Part shown: positions 11,262-51,026 of the stretch, in pieces | How positions within the stretch are numbered: position 1 is the first letter of the stretch | Layout: each line of letters begins with the position of its first letter | NCBI GenBank assembly: GCA_033675545.1 | Contig: JAWDGP010004062.1 | Span: 1,163,501 to 1,227,500, forward strand | Source: Elysia crispata | Lineage: Eukaryota; Mollusca; Gastropoda; Plakobranchidae | Direction of reading: 5' to 3' | DNA: 64,000 nucleotides | Program-made: the position numbers and the translations under genes | Notes under the pieces: generated by a model | The model's input: only the letters and a program-made list of their open reading frames with translations | Told to the model about the DNA's origin: nothing | The model's database searches: none

Positions 11262-12322
11262 AGAAGAAGAAGAAGAAGAAGAAGAAGAAGAAGAAGAAGA
11301 AGAAGAAGAAGAAGAAGAAGAAGAAGAAGAAGAAGAAGAAGAAGAAGAAGAAGAAGAAGAAGAAGAAAAAGAAGAAGAAGAAGAAGAAGAAGAAGAAGAA
11401 GAAGAAGAAGAAGAAGAAGAAGAAGAAGAAGAAGAAGAAGAAGAAGAAGAAGAAGAAGAAGAAGAAGAAGAAGAAGAAGAAGAAGAAGAAGAAGAAGAAG
11501 AAGAAGAAGAAGAAGAAGAAGAAGAAGAAGAAGAAGAAGAAGAAGAAGAAGAAGAAGAAGAAGAAGAAGAAGAAGAAGAAGAAGAAGAAGAAGAAGAAGA
11601 AGAAGAAGAAGAAGAAGAAGAAGAAGAAGAAGAAGAAGAAGAAGAAGAAGAAGAAGAAGAAGAAGAAGAAGAAGAAGAAGAAGAAGAAGAAGAAGAAGAA
11701 GAAGAAGAAGAAGAAGAAGAAGAAGAAGAAGAAGAAGAAGAAGAAGAAGAAGAAGAAGAAGAAGAAGAAGAAGAAGAAGAAGAAGAAGAAGAAGAAGAAG
11801 AAGAAGAAGAAGAAGAAGAAGAAGAAGAAGAAGAAGAAGAAGAAGAAGAAGAAGAAGAAGAAGAAGAAGAAGAAGAAGAAGAAGAAGAAGAAGAAGAAGA
11901 AGAAGAAGAAGAAGAAGAAGAAGAAGAAGAAGAAGAAGAAGAAGAAGAAGAAGAAGAAGAAGAAGAAGAAGAAGAAGAAGAAGAAGAAGAAGAAGAAGAA
12001 GAAGAAGAAGAAGAAGAAGAAGAAGAAGAAGAAGAAGAAGAAGAAGAAGAAGAAGAAGAAGAAGAAGAAGAAGAAGAAGAAGAAGAAGAAGAAGAAGAAG
12101 AAGAAGAAGAAGAAGAAGAAGAAGAAGAAGAAGAAGAAGAAGAAGAAGAAGAAGAAGAAGAAGAAGAAGAAGAAGAAGAAGAAGAAGAAGAAGAAGAAGA
12201 AGAAGAAGAAGAAGAAGAAGAAGAAGAAGAAGAAGAAGAAGAAGAAGAAGAAGAAGAAGAAGAAGAAGAAGAAGAAGAAGAAGAAGAAGAAGAAGAAGAA
12301 GAAGAAGAAGAAGAAGAAGAAA
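11262..12322. repeat. giant (GAA)n tract, about 353 triplets
   Basis: About 1,060 bp of GAA on the plus strand (TTC on the minus strand), broken only once by GAAAAAGAAG near 11366. Long GAA-TTC tracts form triplex and sticky DNA. It lies 1.15 kb upstream of the receptor's coding exon, perhaps in its 5' intron. Confidence 0.98.
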
Positions 12323-15300
12323 CTGTGTTTCTTGACTCAACTTGTGCAACTTTTTTGGGCCTTGATAGAAAGTTTGTTTTTTAACGTACAGTTTTCTTAA
12401 GGAATATTTATTTGCTCCTTGTCCGATTTCAACCCCTGTTCACAAGAAAATTAACTTCATGCTAGAGCTTTTTAATTTCCAAAGCACAATATAGGCCGAC
12501 TTTTCGATAAAAGTATCCCGAGGTCAGAATCGACTCAGGGTTCCAATTTTGATGTTAGTTCATCAATAAAAATGGAAAAATAATATTCGTCTGTATTTTT
12601 TACACTATAACATACCCTAGCGAATTAAAAATAAAACAAACAACTGGAAACTGAGCGTTATATAAAGCTTTACTTTACTAGTAGGTTGCTCAAATCTCTT
12701 ACATGTCGATATGAACCAAGAAACCTACTAAAGTCACAACAACTCACTCTAACTCGATACCAAGATATTTCACTGCCCTCGGGCAGATGCCCATTAAACA
12801 CGGGGATGAGGTGAAGAAATGAGTCAAAAAAATCCTTAACCAATGATCCCTCATTGATCAGGTTCGAGCCAGAATTTTACACTTTGGACACTTTGATTTC
12901 GAGGGCTTTTTTTTTTTGGGAACCATAAAGTCACTACGCATTTGGACAACTTTGGTGTTAATAAATTACTCAAAAAAGAATTTGGGATACCAGAATAATT
13001 ATAAAAAGATACTTTTATGATACATTTTATACCTTGTCTGTGAGAGGATGTAATTGATTCCGCCATTATTTGTGTCTAAAACAAAAGTTTTTATACTTGA
13101 GTGGGTTTATAGGTGCATCAAGATTCGTTGGTCTAAGAACTTTCTGTTTATTCACTCTACTCGGTTCATAATACGGATTTACCCATAGAGCTAATTAGAG
13201 AGCTTACAGTTATACAAAAGATCCTAACAAATTCTTCTACTTCTAGCTAAACCCCATCTTTATGTAGGACTGGGTTAGAAATAAACGGATCCACAGTTAA
13301 TGGCTTTTCATTTTCAAAGACATTCCTAACACTGACTAAATTTACACAGAGTAGTCAATTAGATCAAACAATAAGTAATATTTGTAAAATGTACTTGAAA
13401 GTAATTCATTGCAATTTTTTTTTCTTTTGTGAATTATCCATTTTGATCCATTCAACTTTTTGCTGACTTGAACTTGCGCATCTTTGAGCAATTTGTGTTC
13501 GTTCGTATATGATATTTGAACGGTTTAGGCTGCTCAGTGCATGCTTTATTGATTGCAGTGATAGCAAATATAAGTAAATTAAAATAGTTCGTTTTTTTTT
13601 AATCGGATTGATATGTGAATTTTTGTTATTCGGTTCAAACTTGATTTTACTACATCAATTATGCTCCACACAAATGTAAAAAATGAGTTTTTGTTGTTTT
13701 ATTTAATGAAAAAGAAAAAGAAAACTCTATACCAAGCATATATGTACAGTCATGTAGTCCTACATGGACATTGAAACTATCTGAATTGTTAAAAAAAATT
13801 AACTCAGATCATGAAAGATTAAAATACACGAAGTTTCGCAAAGTTAAAAAATTAACCATTGTGTAGTATTACTGACTCCATTTAGACAATAATATTGGAG
13901 TTGCTGTAATCTATAATTATTTCAATTGTATTTGAGAGTCACTCTGCTGTCCAGTATCTTTTTCAAGTGTTCTGTTTGTCCGGAGAATTCCTGATCACTC
14001 TAAAAACTTACAGATAAGCGTAGATAACTATTTTATTAAATCATGACCAAACAATTGTCATAAATGTTAGATCTACGATTTTACACTACATTCTCACCTT
14101 AAAGTTTGAGCCTGGTACAAAATATTTTCCAATAAAAGTGCATCTGACTCGTTGCAACATCTCTTCCAATTTTAAACTCCCTTCCTTACACAAAGAGCCC
14201 TTTTAGAGTAAAATTTTTTATGTATCAGGAATGACGGTTGATTGCTCAACCGTAATTTGCCTCGCTCGAGAACTTGTTTCTTTCTTTAAACAAAATAATG
14301 AGTGTATTGAGACATCGGTAGCTTTAAATCGAATTTAGCAGAATGAATATGAAAGAAGTACAGGAGCAAAACCGCATATTTCAGCTAGGACAAGAGTCTT
14401 TTGTTTTTTAATCTAACTCTTTGTTTTGTTTTTATTACTTTGTTGTTTTGGGTTTTGTTTGGGTTTTTTTTTTTACTTTTGTTTTCTTTTTGTTTTGTTG
14501 CTTTTCTTGGTTTGGGTTGGGTTGAGTTTGGTCTGTGTTGTTCGGTTTTTCTGTTTATTTTTTTTTATTTTGTGTGTGTTTTAGAACCTTTATCTGATTT
14601 ACCTATTTTGCTGAGATAAAGCTCTGATGAGCTGGTTGATCTTGGCTTGTGGTAGGCTCGAAGCGGGTACGGCGTCAAGATAATATTGATCAAGCCGTTA
14701 CCAAATGACTGAGCGTAGTCTATGAAAGGATAGAAAAAGAAAGAGCAATTTCACTTTTTCTTTTTTTCTTTTTTTTTTTTTTTTTCGGGGGGTGGGGGGG
14801 GGCATTGAGTCATTTTTGTTTATTTTACTAAAAATGGCTTGGTCTATATTATTAACGAATCAGTGTTTGTTCTCAATTTCTTTTTAAAGCCTGTTTGGCA
14901 TCCTTTGAAACAAATGAAAGTACCTTTAGCGACCAGTTAGAGGCATGAATGTACAAAATAAATTCTACAAATGTGAAGGAGAGACATCTTTAACAAAATG
15001 AGAGACAGCACAATTATTGCAATCTTCTTATGTTAGTCGCATCCAAAACAAATTGATTTGTTCCCGTTTCTTTGGTTTTTGTTGTTTTTTTTGTTTTTTT
15101 TGTTTTTTTAAGAAGTTTCAATACCTCTTTGAGAAGAATGCAAGGATTCATGTATACTAACTATGAAAAATATCCATACATTCATTTACAGTATAACTGG
15201 CCATTATAACTTAATGTATGCATACTCTCTGACGGCCATGCAAAACTGCATATTGCATTCAAAATCAGGGAAGGAATTCATGAAAATCATTTATTACTTT

Positions 15301-15560
15301 GAGTATTAGACTTACTTCCCTTAAATTTATTCTGTTGCTCTGAAGTAATTATCGGGAATGGAAAATCTATTTTGAGCATTTTGTTTCCATTAATGACCAC
15401 CCTTTAGTGGTTCGTAGATATAGTGCCCGTTCTCTAAATTACTCTTAAGGTCCCAAACGGGTGATTTCGTCTTTTGACGATCGTTAAAGTTCGAGAGAAA
15501 AGAGAAATGAAATATAATATGAACGCGTGTGCATTACGCTGGTTTGTTGTTTTTGTTTGC
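12323..15560. other. unannotated AT-rich stretch
   Basis: No gene recognised. A T-rich run followed directly by a G-rich run is at 14759-14802, and T/G-rich low complexity at 14400-14600 and 15065-15110. Confidence 0.55.
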
Positions 15561-17159
<1,599 letters not shown>

Positions 17160-17310
17160 ACAGGGAGAATGGCTTTTCGTGAAGCCAAAGATAGAACTTG
17201 CAAGAAAGGATCCCGACCTCACCACTAGACCTCCAACCAGAGTTTCAATCTCAGGACCTCCTTATTGCCTGACCAAAGCTCTACCAACTGAGACTGAGCT
17301 ATCGTGACAA
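17160..17310 (-). repeat. tRNA-derived SINE
   Basis: On the minus strand, TAGCTCAGTCTCAGTTGGTAG followed by AGC (complement of 17278-17301) is a near-canonical tRNA A-box region. GAGATTGAAACTCT (complement of 17239-17252) is a degenerate B box at the expected distance. The tail end is not defined. Confidence 0.7.
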
Positions 17311-17751
17311 ACCCATGGGATGTGGATGACTTAACTATTTGCAGAAAACTATTTCTCTAGGAAAAAATAATTGTGGTCTCTTCTGCTTAGGATTTATTCA
17401 TAATGATTGATTTTTATTTTTGTAGTCGGATATATAAACCGTTTATTAAAAGAAACTGAAAGCTGAAAGATTGCCCCACAAGTGGAAGGCTTTGTATCCA
17501 AGTTAAAAAAAAAGAAAATTCCTATATGGAGATTTCTAGCGGCTATCAATGAAAGAACGTGCGTCACTGGGTAAGCCATGTCACCGAGTAAGATTCTCAG
17601 AAAGTTTAGGAGACTAGAACTAAGCAAAGACTTTTAATTTAAGTTGTTCGTTAACGTTACTTAGTACGCATATAATAACATGCTACCTCAACATCGAAAT
17701 GCGTATGCTTTCTGTTTTATTATTTCTGCATTTGAAGTCTTTTTTATGCAT

Positions 17752-17833
17752 GCCTGTAATTTTATTATATGTGGTTATGTCCTTTTTATTTCAATGGACA
17801 TATCAATTTTTAATTAACTCATCTTATCTTATA
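17752..17833 (+). repeat. second copy of the retroelement-like tail
   Basis: It shares an AATGGACATATCAATTTTTAA core and a TCTTATCTTAT terminus with 7141-7225 in the same orientation. The copies are diverged. Confidence 0.35.
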
Positions 17834-18472
17834 TGTAAACATAAGACCAACTCTTGCTTCGAGGTAACACTTTACATCTTCAAGACGAGAAAAAAATAAC
17901 AACAAAAAATGTTAGCTAAGCTTTACATAAGTAGAACCTACAGCAACTCCAGTAGGTTAATATCAGTGGTTTTAAGTCGTTGAATAATTTAAGATTGTAA
18001 CCCTATCCCCCACCCCTTCAAAAATAAAAACTCACTGCTCACCTTATCTCGCGGAGAAAAAAACACGGAATTTCATGTCCATATTTTCATTCAAATGCAA
18101 TTAATGATAATTGTTATAAACGAGTCCAAATTAAGGGTCACTTACCATGCTGGAAGAATGTCTATTGTACTGCTTCATGGCAAATATTAAAAGTTAGCAC
18201 GGTAAAGGGACAAAGTCTATAACTTGTTAAGAGCAACCTTGAATAATGACGTAAAGTAGGAAAAAAACGCGTACCAAGTCACTCAGAGGAGGATTTGAAC
18301 GTTTCAACACACTGAGTGATGGGTTCAAATATGAGGTGAAATATTTTACTGAAGCCATAAAATAAATAACGGAGTTAGGGAATGCGTTCTTCATTCTCTA
18401 TACTGGAATTATGGAATTATGTTCACGAGACATCTTTGATGCGGAGAAGGTAGAAATTTTGGATGAGCGTGC

Positions 18473-18474
<2 letters not shown>
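17834..18474. other. unannotated stretch
   Basis: Nothing recognised. Confidence 0.5.

Positions 18475-18524
<50 letters not shown>
18475..18524. repeat. (GA)25 microsatellite
   Basis: A pure GA dinucleotide run of 50 bp. Confidence 0.97.
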
Positions 18525-18529
<5 letters not shown>

Positions 18530-19005
18530 AGAACCGCCAGAGAGTAGAAAAGAAAACATATTCAGGAAATCACAGTCATTTTTCCCAGGTCTTCCCAAAA
18601 GATAAGTAACTACAATTTTAATTTTACATCTTGTTAAAATTGGATTTCATTGCACATTACAAAAATTGAATACAAATTATTGATTAAAACCATACAAAAA
18701 TATTGCACAATTCGAAGAAATGGGGGGGGGGATACTTTGATGTGGAGAACCGTTCACCAATTATGATCCATATATACACGGTCTGAATTAGTGGTGCGTT
18801 GGTAAAACGTACTTAATGGAATTGACTAAACTTGTCAAGCGACGTCTAAATAAGTTCCCCCTATTTTGATCAAGTGTTCAATTCATGCGCCATGGAAAAC
18901 TTTCTCTTCGAAGGGTCCTAACAGTGCCGGGATACATTCCGCCATGGCGATAATTGGTTAAATTTGTGCTAAATTGCATGTACCAGTTATAGCAGGGGGC
19001 AAGGT

Positions 19006-19190
19006 CAGAGGTGTCCAGATTTAACAAAGAGGGCTAGAATTGGTGACATGTAAAAATATGTGGGGGCCGAACATTCAGCCTGACATTCTTTGAACCATTA
19101 ATTATTATTCATTTCATGACAGAGGCTGCGGGCCAGTGTATGTTCGAACACGGGCCGCATTTGGCTCTTGGGCTGGACCATGCCTGGACC
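19006..19190 (+). mobile_element. possible non-autonomous hAT-type element, partly eroded
   Basis: It begins CAGAGGTGTCCAGA, a form typical of hAT termini. It contains GGGGGCCGAACATTC and, near the other end, GGGCCGCATTTGGCTC, GC-rich motifs familiar from such elements. The right end (about 19170-19190) only loosely mirrors the left and no target duplication was defined. Resemblance is from memory of the class, not a search. Confidence 0.4.
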
Positions 19191-21389
19191 AGGTGGAAGG
19201 CGAAGAGTCCCGAAGAGGACTGTTGCTCTTGTTGAGGCTTAGATGACCTGCCCTAATCAAGCCCGAAGCGGTCCGGTATCTCCCGATTGTGGGTTTTTAA
19301 GAACACCGTGAGTGCCGGCCAACGGTGGTCAAGGACGTCTCCCCTCCCATGGAAGCGCTCTTCACCGGTCCTCATATCAAAACTTTGATTCTAGTATATA
19401 CAGATAATCAAAGAATCGGTGTCTCAGTAAAGCAATTTTTTTATGTCCAAAAATACAATATACAAGTTATCACAATTTTGTTTTCAATTCTTTTGTGTGC
19501 GAAACTCCATAGTATTGTTGGCTCTAAAAAGTAACGATATGTAATATTAATTTGTAGCATGCAATATAACTAGTTTCTCATCATACCAGTTGTCTGGCTG
19601 CAACCTTAAGTTGGAGTTATAACATGAAATCTTTTCACTGCGTCAAAAAAGTTCCGACATTCAAACACTCTCTCAAATAAAATCATAACTCGCACATATT
19701 ACGTTTTCCTATTTTAGAGTGATACAAGACTACTATTCACCTTTCCAAAACTGCCGAACATACATTGAATCTTTCACATTTTTAAAAAGAAAATATAACC
19801 ACGCAAATAAGGGAAAATACATGGTCGTGGGTATAATAAAAGATTACATGGTTTCAAATCAAACTAAAGTTGCGGAGAGAATCATTATGTAAGTAAAGGG
19901 GCCTGCGATGCGAGTTTTGTGATTTGGCACCATTCAAACATGCATTATTATTTTACAATAAAAGAGGCATTAAATTTTTTTTATGTAATAAAAAAAGCGT
20001 TTGTTAATAGAAGTCATTTTCTTTTCTTTTTTTAAGTTTTATTTCCTCCTTAGCTTTTGATTCTTTTCATAAAAATTACAAATTTTGGAAATCTGTAGAT
20101 GTGGTTTCCATTATCTTTGGAGAAACAAATTAATCGGGTGACTATTGTATTTAAACAGTAAAGAACTCTAAATAATATTTTTGTTTGGATTTGAAATCTA
20201 GCGCTCGAATATTTCTAGAAAGAAGACGCAAATTTTAGGAAATGGCTGTTGTAGCATAATAAAGAGAATGTTAATCAATAAAGCAGTGCAATTACTGATT
20301 TAACTCGTGTATATTTTAATCTATGAAAAACACTCCCAAGGACGCAAAAATATTTTAATCAATCGCCTCCCTTGAGTTAAATGTCTGGTGGATTTTAGAA
20401 CAAATGTCCAAATTATCGTTCTTATTTTATCGACTTTTGGCAAACAGACATCTGTTAAATTGCTGAAAAATCCTCTGTTTTCTCCAGAATAATTATGAAA
20501 TCTACAAAGAATTTCTTTTTCATATATTCCAGAGCTGTGCAAGACAGTATTGATATAGAAAGATCGCAAAAAAAAACATGATTATTACGAAAGATCGGAA
20601 ACAGAATTCAAATAAGCCGTAATTTTTTTGTTGTTTTTTTATTGTTGTTTTTTTGCTTTTTTGGGTTTTTTTTTTTACATCAGCTTATATGAATGATCAG
20701 AACTAGCACAAAAATAAGGAATTCAAAGGTGTAGCTCAAAGATCGAAACCAATTTATACGTTTTCATGTGTCTTTTTGTGTATTCCGTAAATAGGAGAAT
20801 GCCTGTGATAGGCACGGCTTGTTATAAAAATTTCAATTATTCAAATACCATTTTCTAAAGTTTCAATAACATCTTTGAACATAACGTATTGCTTTTTATG
20901 CTACGCAAGTAAAGCAAGCTTAGACCGTAGCGGTGAAAGTAAAAAAAAAAAACATGACTGTAGATTTCCCTTTTTATCTTTTTTGCTGTTGTGACCAAGG
21001 ACGAGTTCATGATTAAGAATTAGAGACAGTGTGTGAAGAACAATATTGTATTATTTTTAGCATGACCTATGGACGTATGCTTCCTATTCTCATGTTACGT
21101 CCCAAACCAAGAAAAAAAATTGGGCAGATATGTATTGCAATTACTAGAGGAGCAAACGGATGCACTAAAACGAAGAAAAGTTATTTCACAGCTTTTCCGT
21201 AACAATTAACGCATAAGAACAATGTCCATTTTTGTTTTGTCTTTGCATCTCACCATAAAACTTTTGCTTTAATTAAGTCCTGTCAAAGAGAGCCGCAAAA
21301 TAGGGAATAGCCACAGGCGATAGCTTCAAGGCTACACTCGAATTCTTAACTATCGCCAGGCCCCCCCAACCATTTGTAGAGCATCAGCA
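19191..21389. other. region downstream of the MFSD4-like gene, probable 3' UTR at its right edge
   Basis: It follows the stop codon at 21390-21392 on the minus strand. AATAAA on the minus strand occurs near 20640 and is one possible polyadenylation signal about 750 nt past the stop. No other gene is seen. A T-rich block is at 20625-20680. Confidence 0.4.
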
Positions 21390-44344
<22,955 letters not shown>

Positions 44345-45353
44345 CTGGGAGAAGAGAAGACAACAGACGGCTGTTTTAATGCAAGAGTATTTGAATAAAA
44401 GATTTACGTTGTCTCGATTTTGCAACTTTATCTTTAATAACCCGAATTCTAAATTTTACAAGAATTTTTATTTCTTTGGATTTTTCGGGTTTTTTCTTGG
44501 TGTGGTTGTATGGTTTTTGTTGGATTTTTTATGTTTATTTTTTTTTCTGTGGGTTTTTTGTTTCTCTTTAATTGATTCATTTTGGTTTATATTTTATTTT
44601 TCAGTTGTTGAATACTGAATTCGTGTTTGTCTTTCTCAAAATTTGTTTATTGTCCTTGAAGGGACAGCGCCTATCAGCATCAGGCTATGGATGGGAACCC
44701 TGGGAGAAGAGAAGACAACAGACGGCTGTTTTAATGCAAGAGTATTTGAATAAAAGATTTACGTTGTCTCGATTTTGCAACTTTATCTTTAATATCCCGA
44801 ATTCTAAATTTTAAAAAAAAATTTATTTCTTTGAATTTGTCGAGTTTTTCTTGGTGTGGTAGTATGGTTTTTGTTGAATTTTTTTATTTTTGTTTTTTTT
44901 TTTTTTTGTGTGTGTGTTTTTTGTTTTTCTTTAATTGATTCATTTTGGTTCATATTTTATTTTTCAGTTGTTGAATACTGAATTCGTGTTTGTCTTTCTC
45001 AAAATCTGTTTATTGTCCTTGAAGGGACAGCGCCTATCAGCATCAGGCTATGGATGGGAACCCTGGGAGAAGAGAAGACAACAGACGGCTGTTTTAATGA
45101 AGAGTTTTTGAATAAAAGATTTACCTTTTTTTGATTTTGCAACTTTATCTTTAATATCCCGAATTCTAAATTTTACAAAAAGAATTTTATATCTTTGAAT
45201 TTGTCGAGTTTTTCTTGGTGTGGTAGTATGGTTTTTTTTTGGTTATTTGTTTGTTTGTTTATTTGTTTGTTTTTTCTTTAATTGATTCATTTTGGTTTAT
45301 ATTTTATTTTTCAGTCGTTGAATACTGAATTCGTGTTTGTCTTTCTCAAAATC

Positions 45354-45982
45354 CTAGATGATCTTGTATTCTAGGACGTTTTGTGCATCGGAGCCAATCA
45401 ATACTAGTCTTATACCCGCATGCATGAAGCGGACTGGTATCTGTTTAATTTGCAGTATGTGTAGCAAAAACCACCGTCACCTGCTGACATGCGAATTTTC
45501 TAAAAAAAAAAATTATTACATTTGACTGGTGTGCAATTGCTACTGACATCTATAGGTAAAATTAACTGGCATTTCGCTTTATTAAAGACTGGAGAGAAAA
45601 AAATGGCACGTGGATAGGTTGTGTCCTTTTCTCGGGCTAATTAGTCAGATCACCATATGACGAATGGCTAAAAAATGCTCCGTTATCATGGGAGCATTGA
45701 GTACACTCTTTCATTGTCCTCACCTTTCCCAGTTGTTAAGTGGCTACACATGCCCTTGTGAAGCCTTGTGCATCGAACATACAATCTGACCACAAAGCAA
45801 ATTGAGCGAAATATGAGCCTGCTTTCATCCATAGGTTTAACCAGACTTAAGATTCGAAGTGTGTATTGCTAGAATTTCATAGTGCAATGATGATGAAAAC
45901 GAAACTACTCCGTTGTTATGAGCAGTCGTTTTAAAACTTAAACTTCACATCAATCTTCAGTTACAGGCTTCAGTAGTAAACG
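45354..45982. other. unannotated stretch
   Basis: No gene, exon or repeat recognised. Confidence 0.5.
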
Positions 45983-46253
45983 ATTGTTCTAAACATTGTC
46001 TTTGTTCCTCCATGAAGTTTAAACATAATTATTGCGTAATATAGTCGATATTCTAAACATTGTCTTTGTTCCTCCATGAAGTTTAAACATAATTATTGCG
46101 TAATATAGTCGATATTCTAAACATTGTCTTTGTTCCTCCATGAAGTTTAAACATAATTATTGCGTAATATAGTCGATATTCTAAACATTGTCTTTGTTCC
46201 TCCATGAAGTTTAAACATAATTATTGCGTAATATAGTCGATATTCTAAACATT
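45983..46253. repeat. 64-bp tandem repeat, about 4.2 copies
   Basis: TTCTAAACATTGTCTTTGTT starts at 45987, 46051, 46115 and 46179, with a truncated fifth start at 46243. The copies are virtually identical. Each contains GTTTAAAC. Confidence 0.97.
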
Positions 46254-48047
46254 CTGTATAACACTAAACTAATCTCCATATGCCGTCACCATAATACGTT
46301 GTTGCTTTATATTCTTTCAATTTTGTTTTATTTTGTTATTTTCAATCGATAAATAGAAAGGTTGATTGCTTCGCTATCGGGCTCTTGTAGCCTTAATTTT
46401 GCTGGCCATGACTCCCTCTAGTAATGAATTGCCTGTCATGCACACACCTTTTGTGTTGGAATCCCCTGAGCTAATGCTTTGATCTGATCCGAGGCATGGA
46501 GAGCAAGCTAACCTCTTGTCAAGTGCAAGCATTGTCCAGAATAGATCATGTTTCCATGCTTCAGCCCCGTGCAGAACTTCATGTTTTTTTATCGCTTTTG
46601 AGGTTCATTTCTATTATTCGCCTGGACTTTGTTTCCTTCAATTATTTGCCTTTGTTGTGGTCGATTTTATTTTTCAATTTTTCTATGAGAATTTACTGTA
46701 TTATAACTCGCATGCTTTTTGATAATGCTGAAAGTCTATTTCTCAAGAGATTCAATACACATTTTTTTTTGTTGGTTTAATGAAAACTTTTTTTTCCCGT
46801 TAGATTGCTGGAGACGACGGAAAATATCAGAGCCAAAAAATTTGGTATATGAAAATAGAATTAGCAAAATCAACTTAAAGAACACAAAAATGCAAAGATT
46901 TAACATTGTGCTTTTAAAACTTTCCGAGCGTTATAAAAGTATTTTTTATCAACTTGCCATTGAATAATTATGGAACTCCGAAACAACAAAATGTTGATTG
47001 GGCACAGCTTGATAAGGACAATTTATCGAAAAAATCAAGCTCGTAACTGATAATACGACACCCCAAACTTTTTAAGCCAAAAGCGTTGGGTTTCAACCCC
47101 CCCCCCCCCTTCTCCCTCCTCTTCCCCCCCCCCCCCCCCCCGCCCCCCACAGATCATTCCTGCAGATGGCGATGGGCGAGCCACCCACACAACAACCCAC
47201 ATTGTTTTCTATTTTGCACTTTATTTTATTTTTTTCTCTTTTATTATTTTTTTAAGGAGCCTTTGTTATTACCGATCCTCTGGAAGTCTTTTTGGAAAAT
47301 TTGTTTTCGCTTGGGCTTTTATTTGCTTTTTGTTTTGATTTGTTTTTGTTTTGTTTTTTTTAACTCTTGTTGTTTCTGTTCTTGGCACGAGCCCATTTAA
47401 GTGAATTGTGCAATACAGCAATGTGCTTGGTTTCATTATAATCTTTTGTGTCTTAAAACATTGTTCACAGACCCGGAAAACGAAACGTCTAGCATTGCAG
47501 ACAGCTATAAAAGGAACACTTGTTCCTCCAGATTGTTGCTCTTTGCTTTGCTTTCTCTCGCCTCTAAGCGTCTGCTTTGTTCCTCTATAGTTTATTTTCT
47601 TGATTGTGATGCTTTTAAATCATTAGAAGCGGAACAGCCATTTTTTTTTTTTTTTTGTTCGATTTGGAATAGATTACTTAAACTTCTGCAATTTCAAAGT
47701 GCAGTTTAGAGACTTTAAAATCATTCAAAGTTCCAATTCATTCGCCTTAAGATAACACTATCAGTATTATTTTGTGCGATCTATTTTTCATCCGCAGTAG
47801 GTTAAAGTCTTTTTTCTTTATATGATTTAACAAAATGCAGCGGGTGTTGGGTTTGAGAACTGCTTTTATGTATAGGAATGACTGATATTACTTTTGTTTG
47901 TCTTCATTTCGTTTTTGGTTTTAATAATTTGGACCATAAAACTGGGGGGAAAAAAACATTCTTAATTTTTATAACAACATTAGATCATCAAAATCGAGGT
48001 GGAAGGAAAATAAGAAATAAAGAAGACAAAAAAAAGAGGATGATGAT
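46254..48047. other. unannotated stretch with C-rich blocks
   Basis: T-rich low complexity with short chance frames. C-runs at about 47098-47150 could form i-motif or G-quadruplex structures. No gene recognised. Confidence 0.5.
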
Positions 48048-48203
48048 GAAGAAGGAGGAGGTGGAGAAGAAGAAGAAGAAGAAGAACAACAACAACAACA
48101 ACAAGAACAAGAACAAGAACAAGAACAAGAACAAGAACAAGAACAAGAACAAGAACAAGAACAAGAAGAACAAGAAGAGCAACAACAACGACAACAACAA
48201 CAA

Positions 48204-48245
<42 letters not shown>

Positions 48246-48256
48246 CGGCGGCGACG
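48048..48256. repeat. (GAA)-(AAC)-(AAGAAC)-(AAC) compound array
   Basis: GAA units change into AAC, then a hexanucleotide AAGAAC run (about 48106-48165), then AAC again to about 48246. Confidence 0.96.
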
Positions 48257-48794
48257 ATGGAGACAATAAGAGGACGAAGAAGAAAGTAGAAAAATAAAAA
48301 AACGGAACGTTTAACAAATGACGAGGGTTTAGAAACCACGGGGGAAATAAGAGCATACTAACAATTTTCAAATTGGATTTTCATTTATAAATTAACAAAT
48401 ATCCAAAGTCTGATTCCCGCTACCCTTTTCCTTCCCATACTAAAAGCCTAACTTAATCTATTTGGCACATCAAATAAACTGTCATCTTGAAAGTAGGGAA
48501 TCAAGCCTTCTCTGTGAAACTTACAGTAGATTTATGAATCGAAAGCTGTGTGTGAGCAGCCTATTAAGGGGTAACTTATATCCTTTTAGTTCATCCAAAC
48601 AATTTTTTTCCTTGGTAACTGACGTGAAGATAGAGGTTTATCTTTACCTAATAATAACTTGAAGCTTTTGATAAACTCTCGAAAGAAAACGCCTGAAGAC
48701 GGGAGAGCGTCACATAAGGCCGCAAAAAATCTCAAACTCCGGGCTTTATCGCATTGCATAATAGTGTGATACCAATGTTGATCCTAACTAGTTT

Positions 48795-49058
48795 TAGGGG
48801 TACAGGAGAGGGTTTCTAAGATACAGGCCAAGTCACCGAAGTTAACAAATATCTGCATATTTGAGTTATAATGATCTATTTCTTTTAATTTTTGGACATA
48901 GTTAGGACAGAACTGTACATAGAATGCACTTATAATTCAGCCTACAGGCCTACACAACAAAATTATCTAACTGTCCTAAATCTGTCAAGTAGTTAAATTA
49001 TATATCTCATTTGTGTCACTTGGCCTGTATTTTAAGAAGCCTCGAGTACAGGTGATAG
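48795..49058. mobile_element. foldback MITE-like element with TACAGGCCAAGT ends
   Basis: The left arm TACAGGCCAAGTCAC (near 48820) and the complement of the right arm TACAGGCCAAGTGAC (near 49014-49033) face each other. Similarity extends outward (TTCTAAGA / TTCTTAAA) and inward as TTAGGACAG / CTGTCCTAA. There is no ORF inside. The exact boundary and target duplication could not be fixed. Confidence 0.55.

Positions 49059-51026
<1,968 letters not shown>

Noticed and set aside
11228..12349. 373-codon poly-Leu frame
   Set aside because: It is the TTC/CTT reading of the GAA microsatellite, with no start context or domain.
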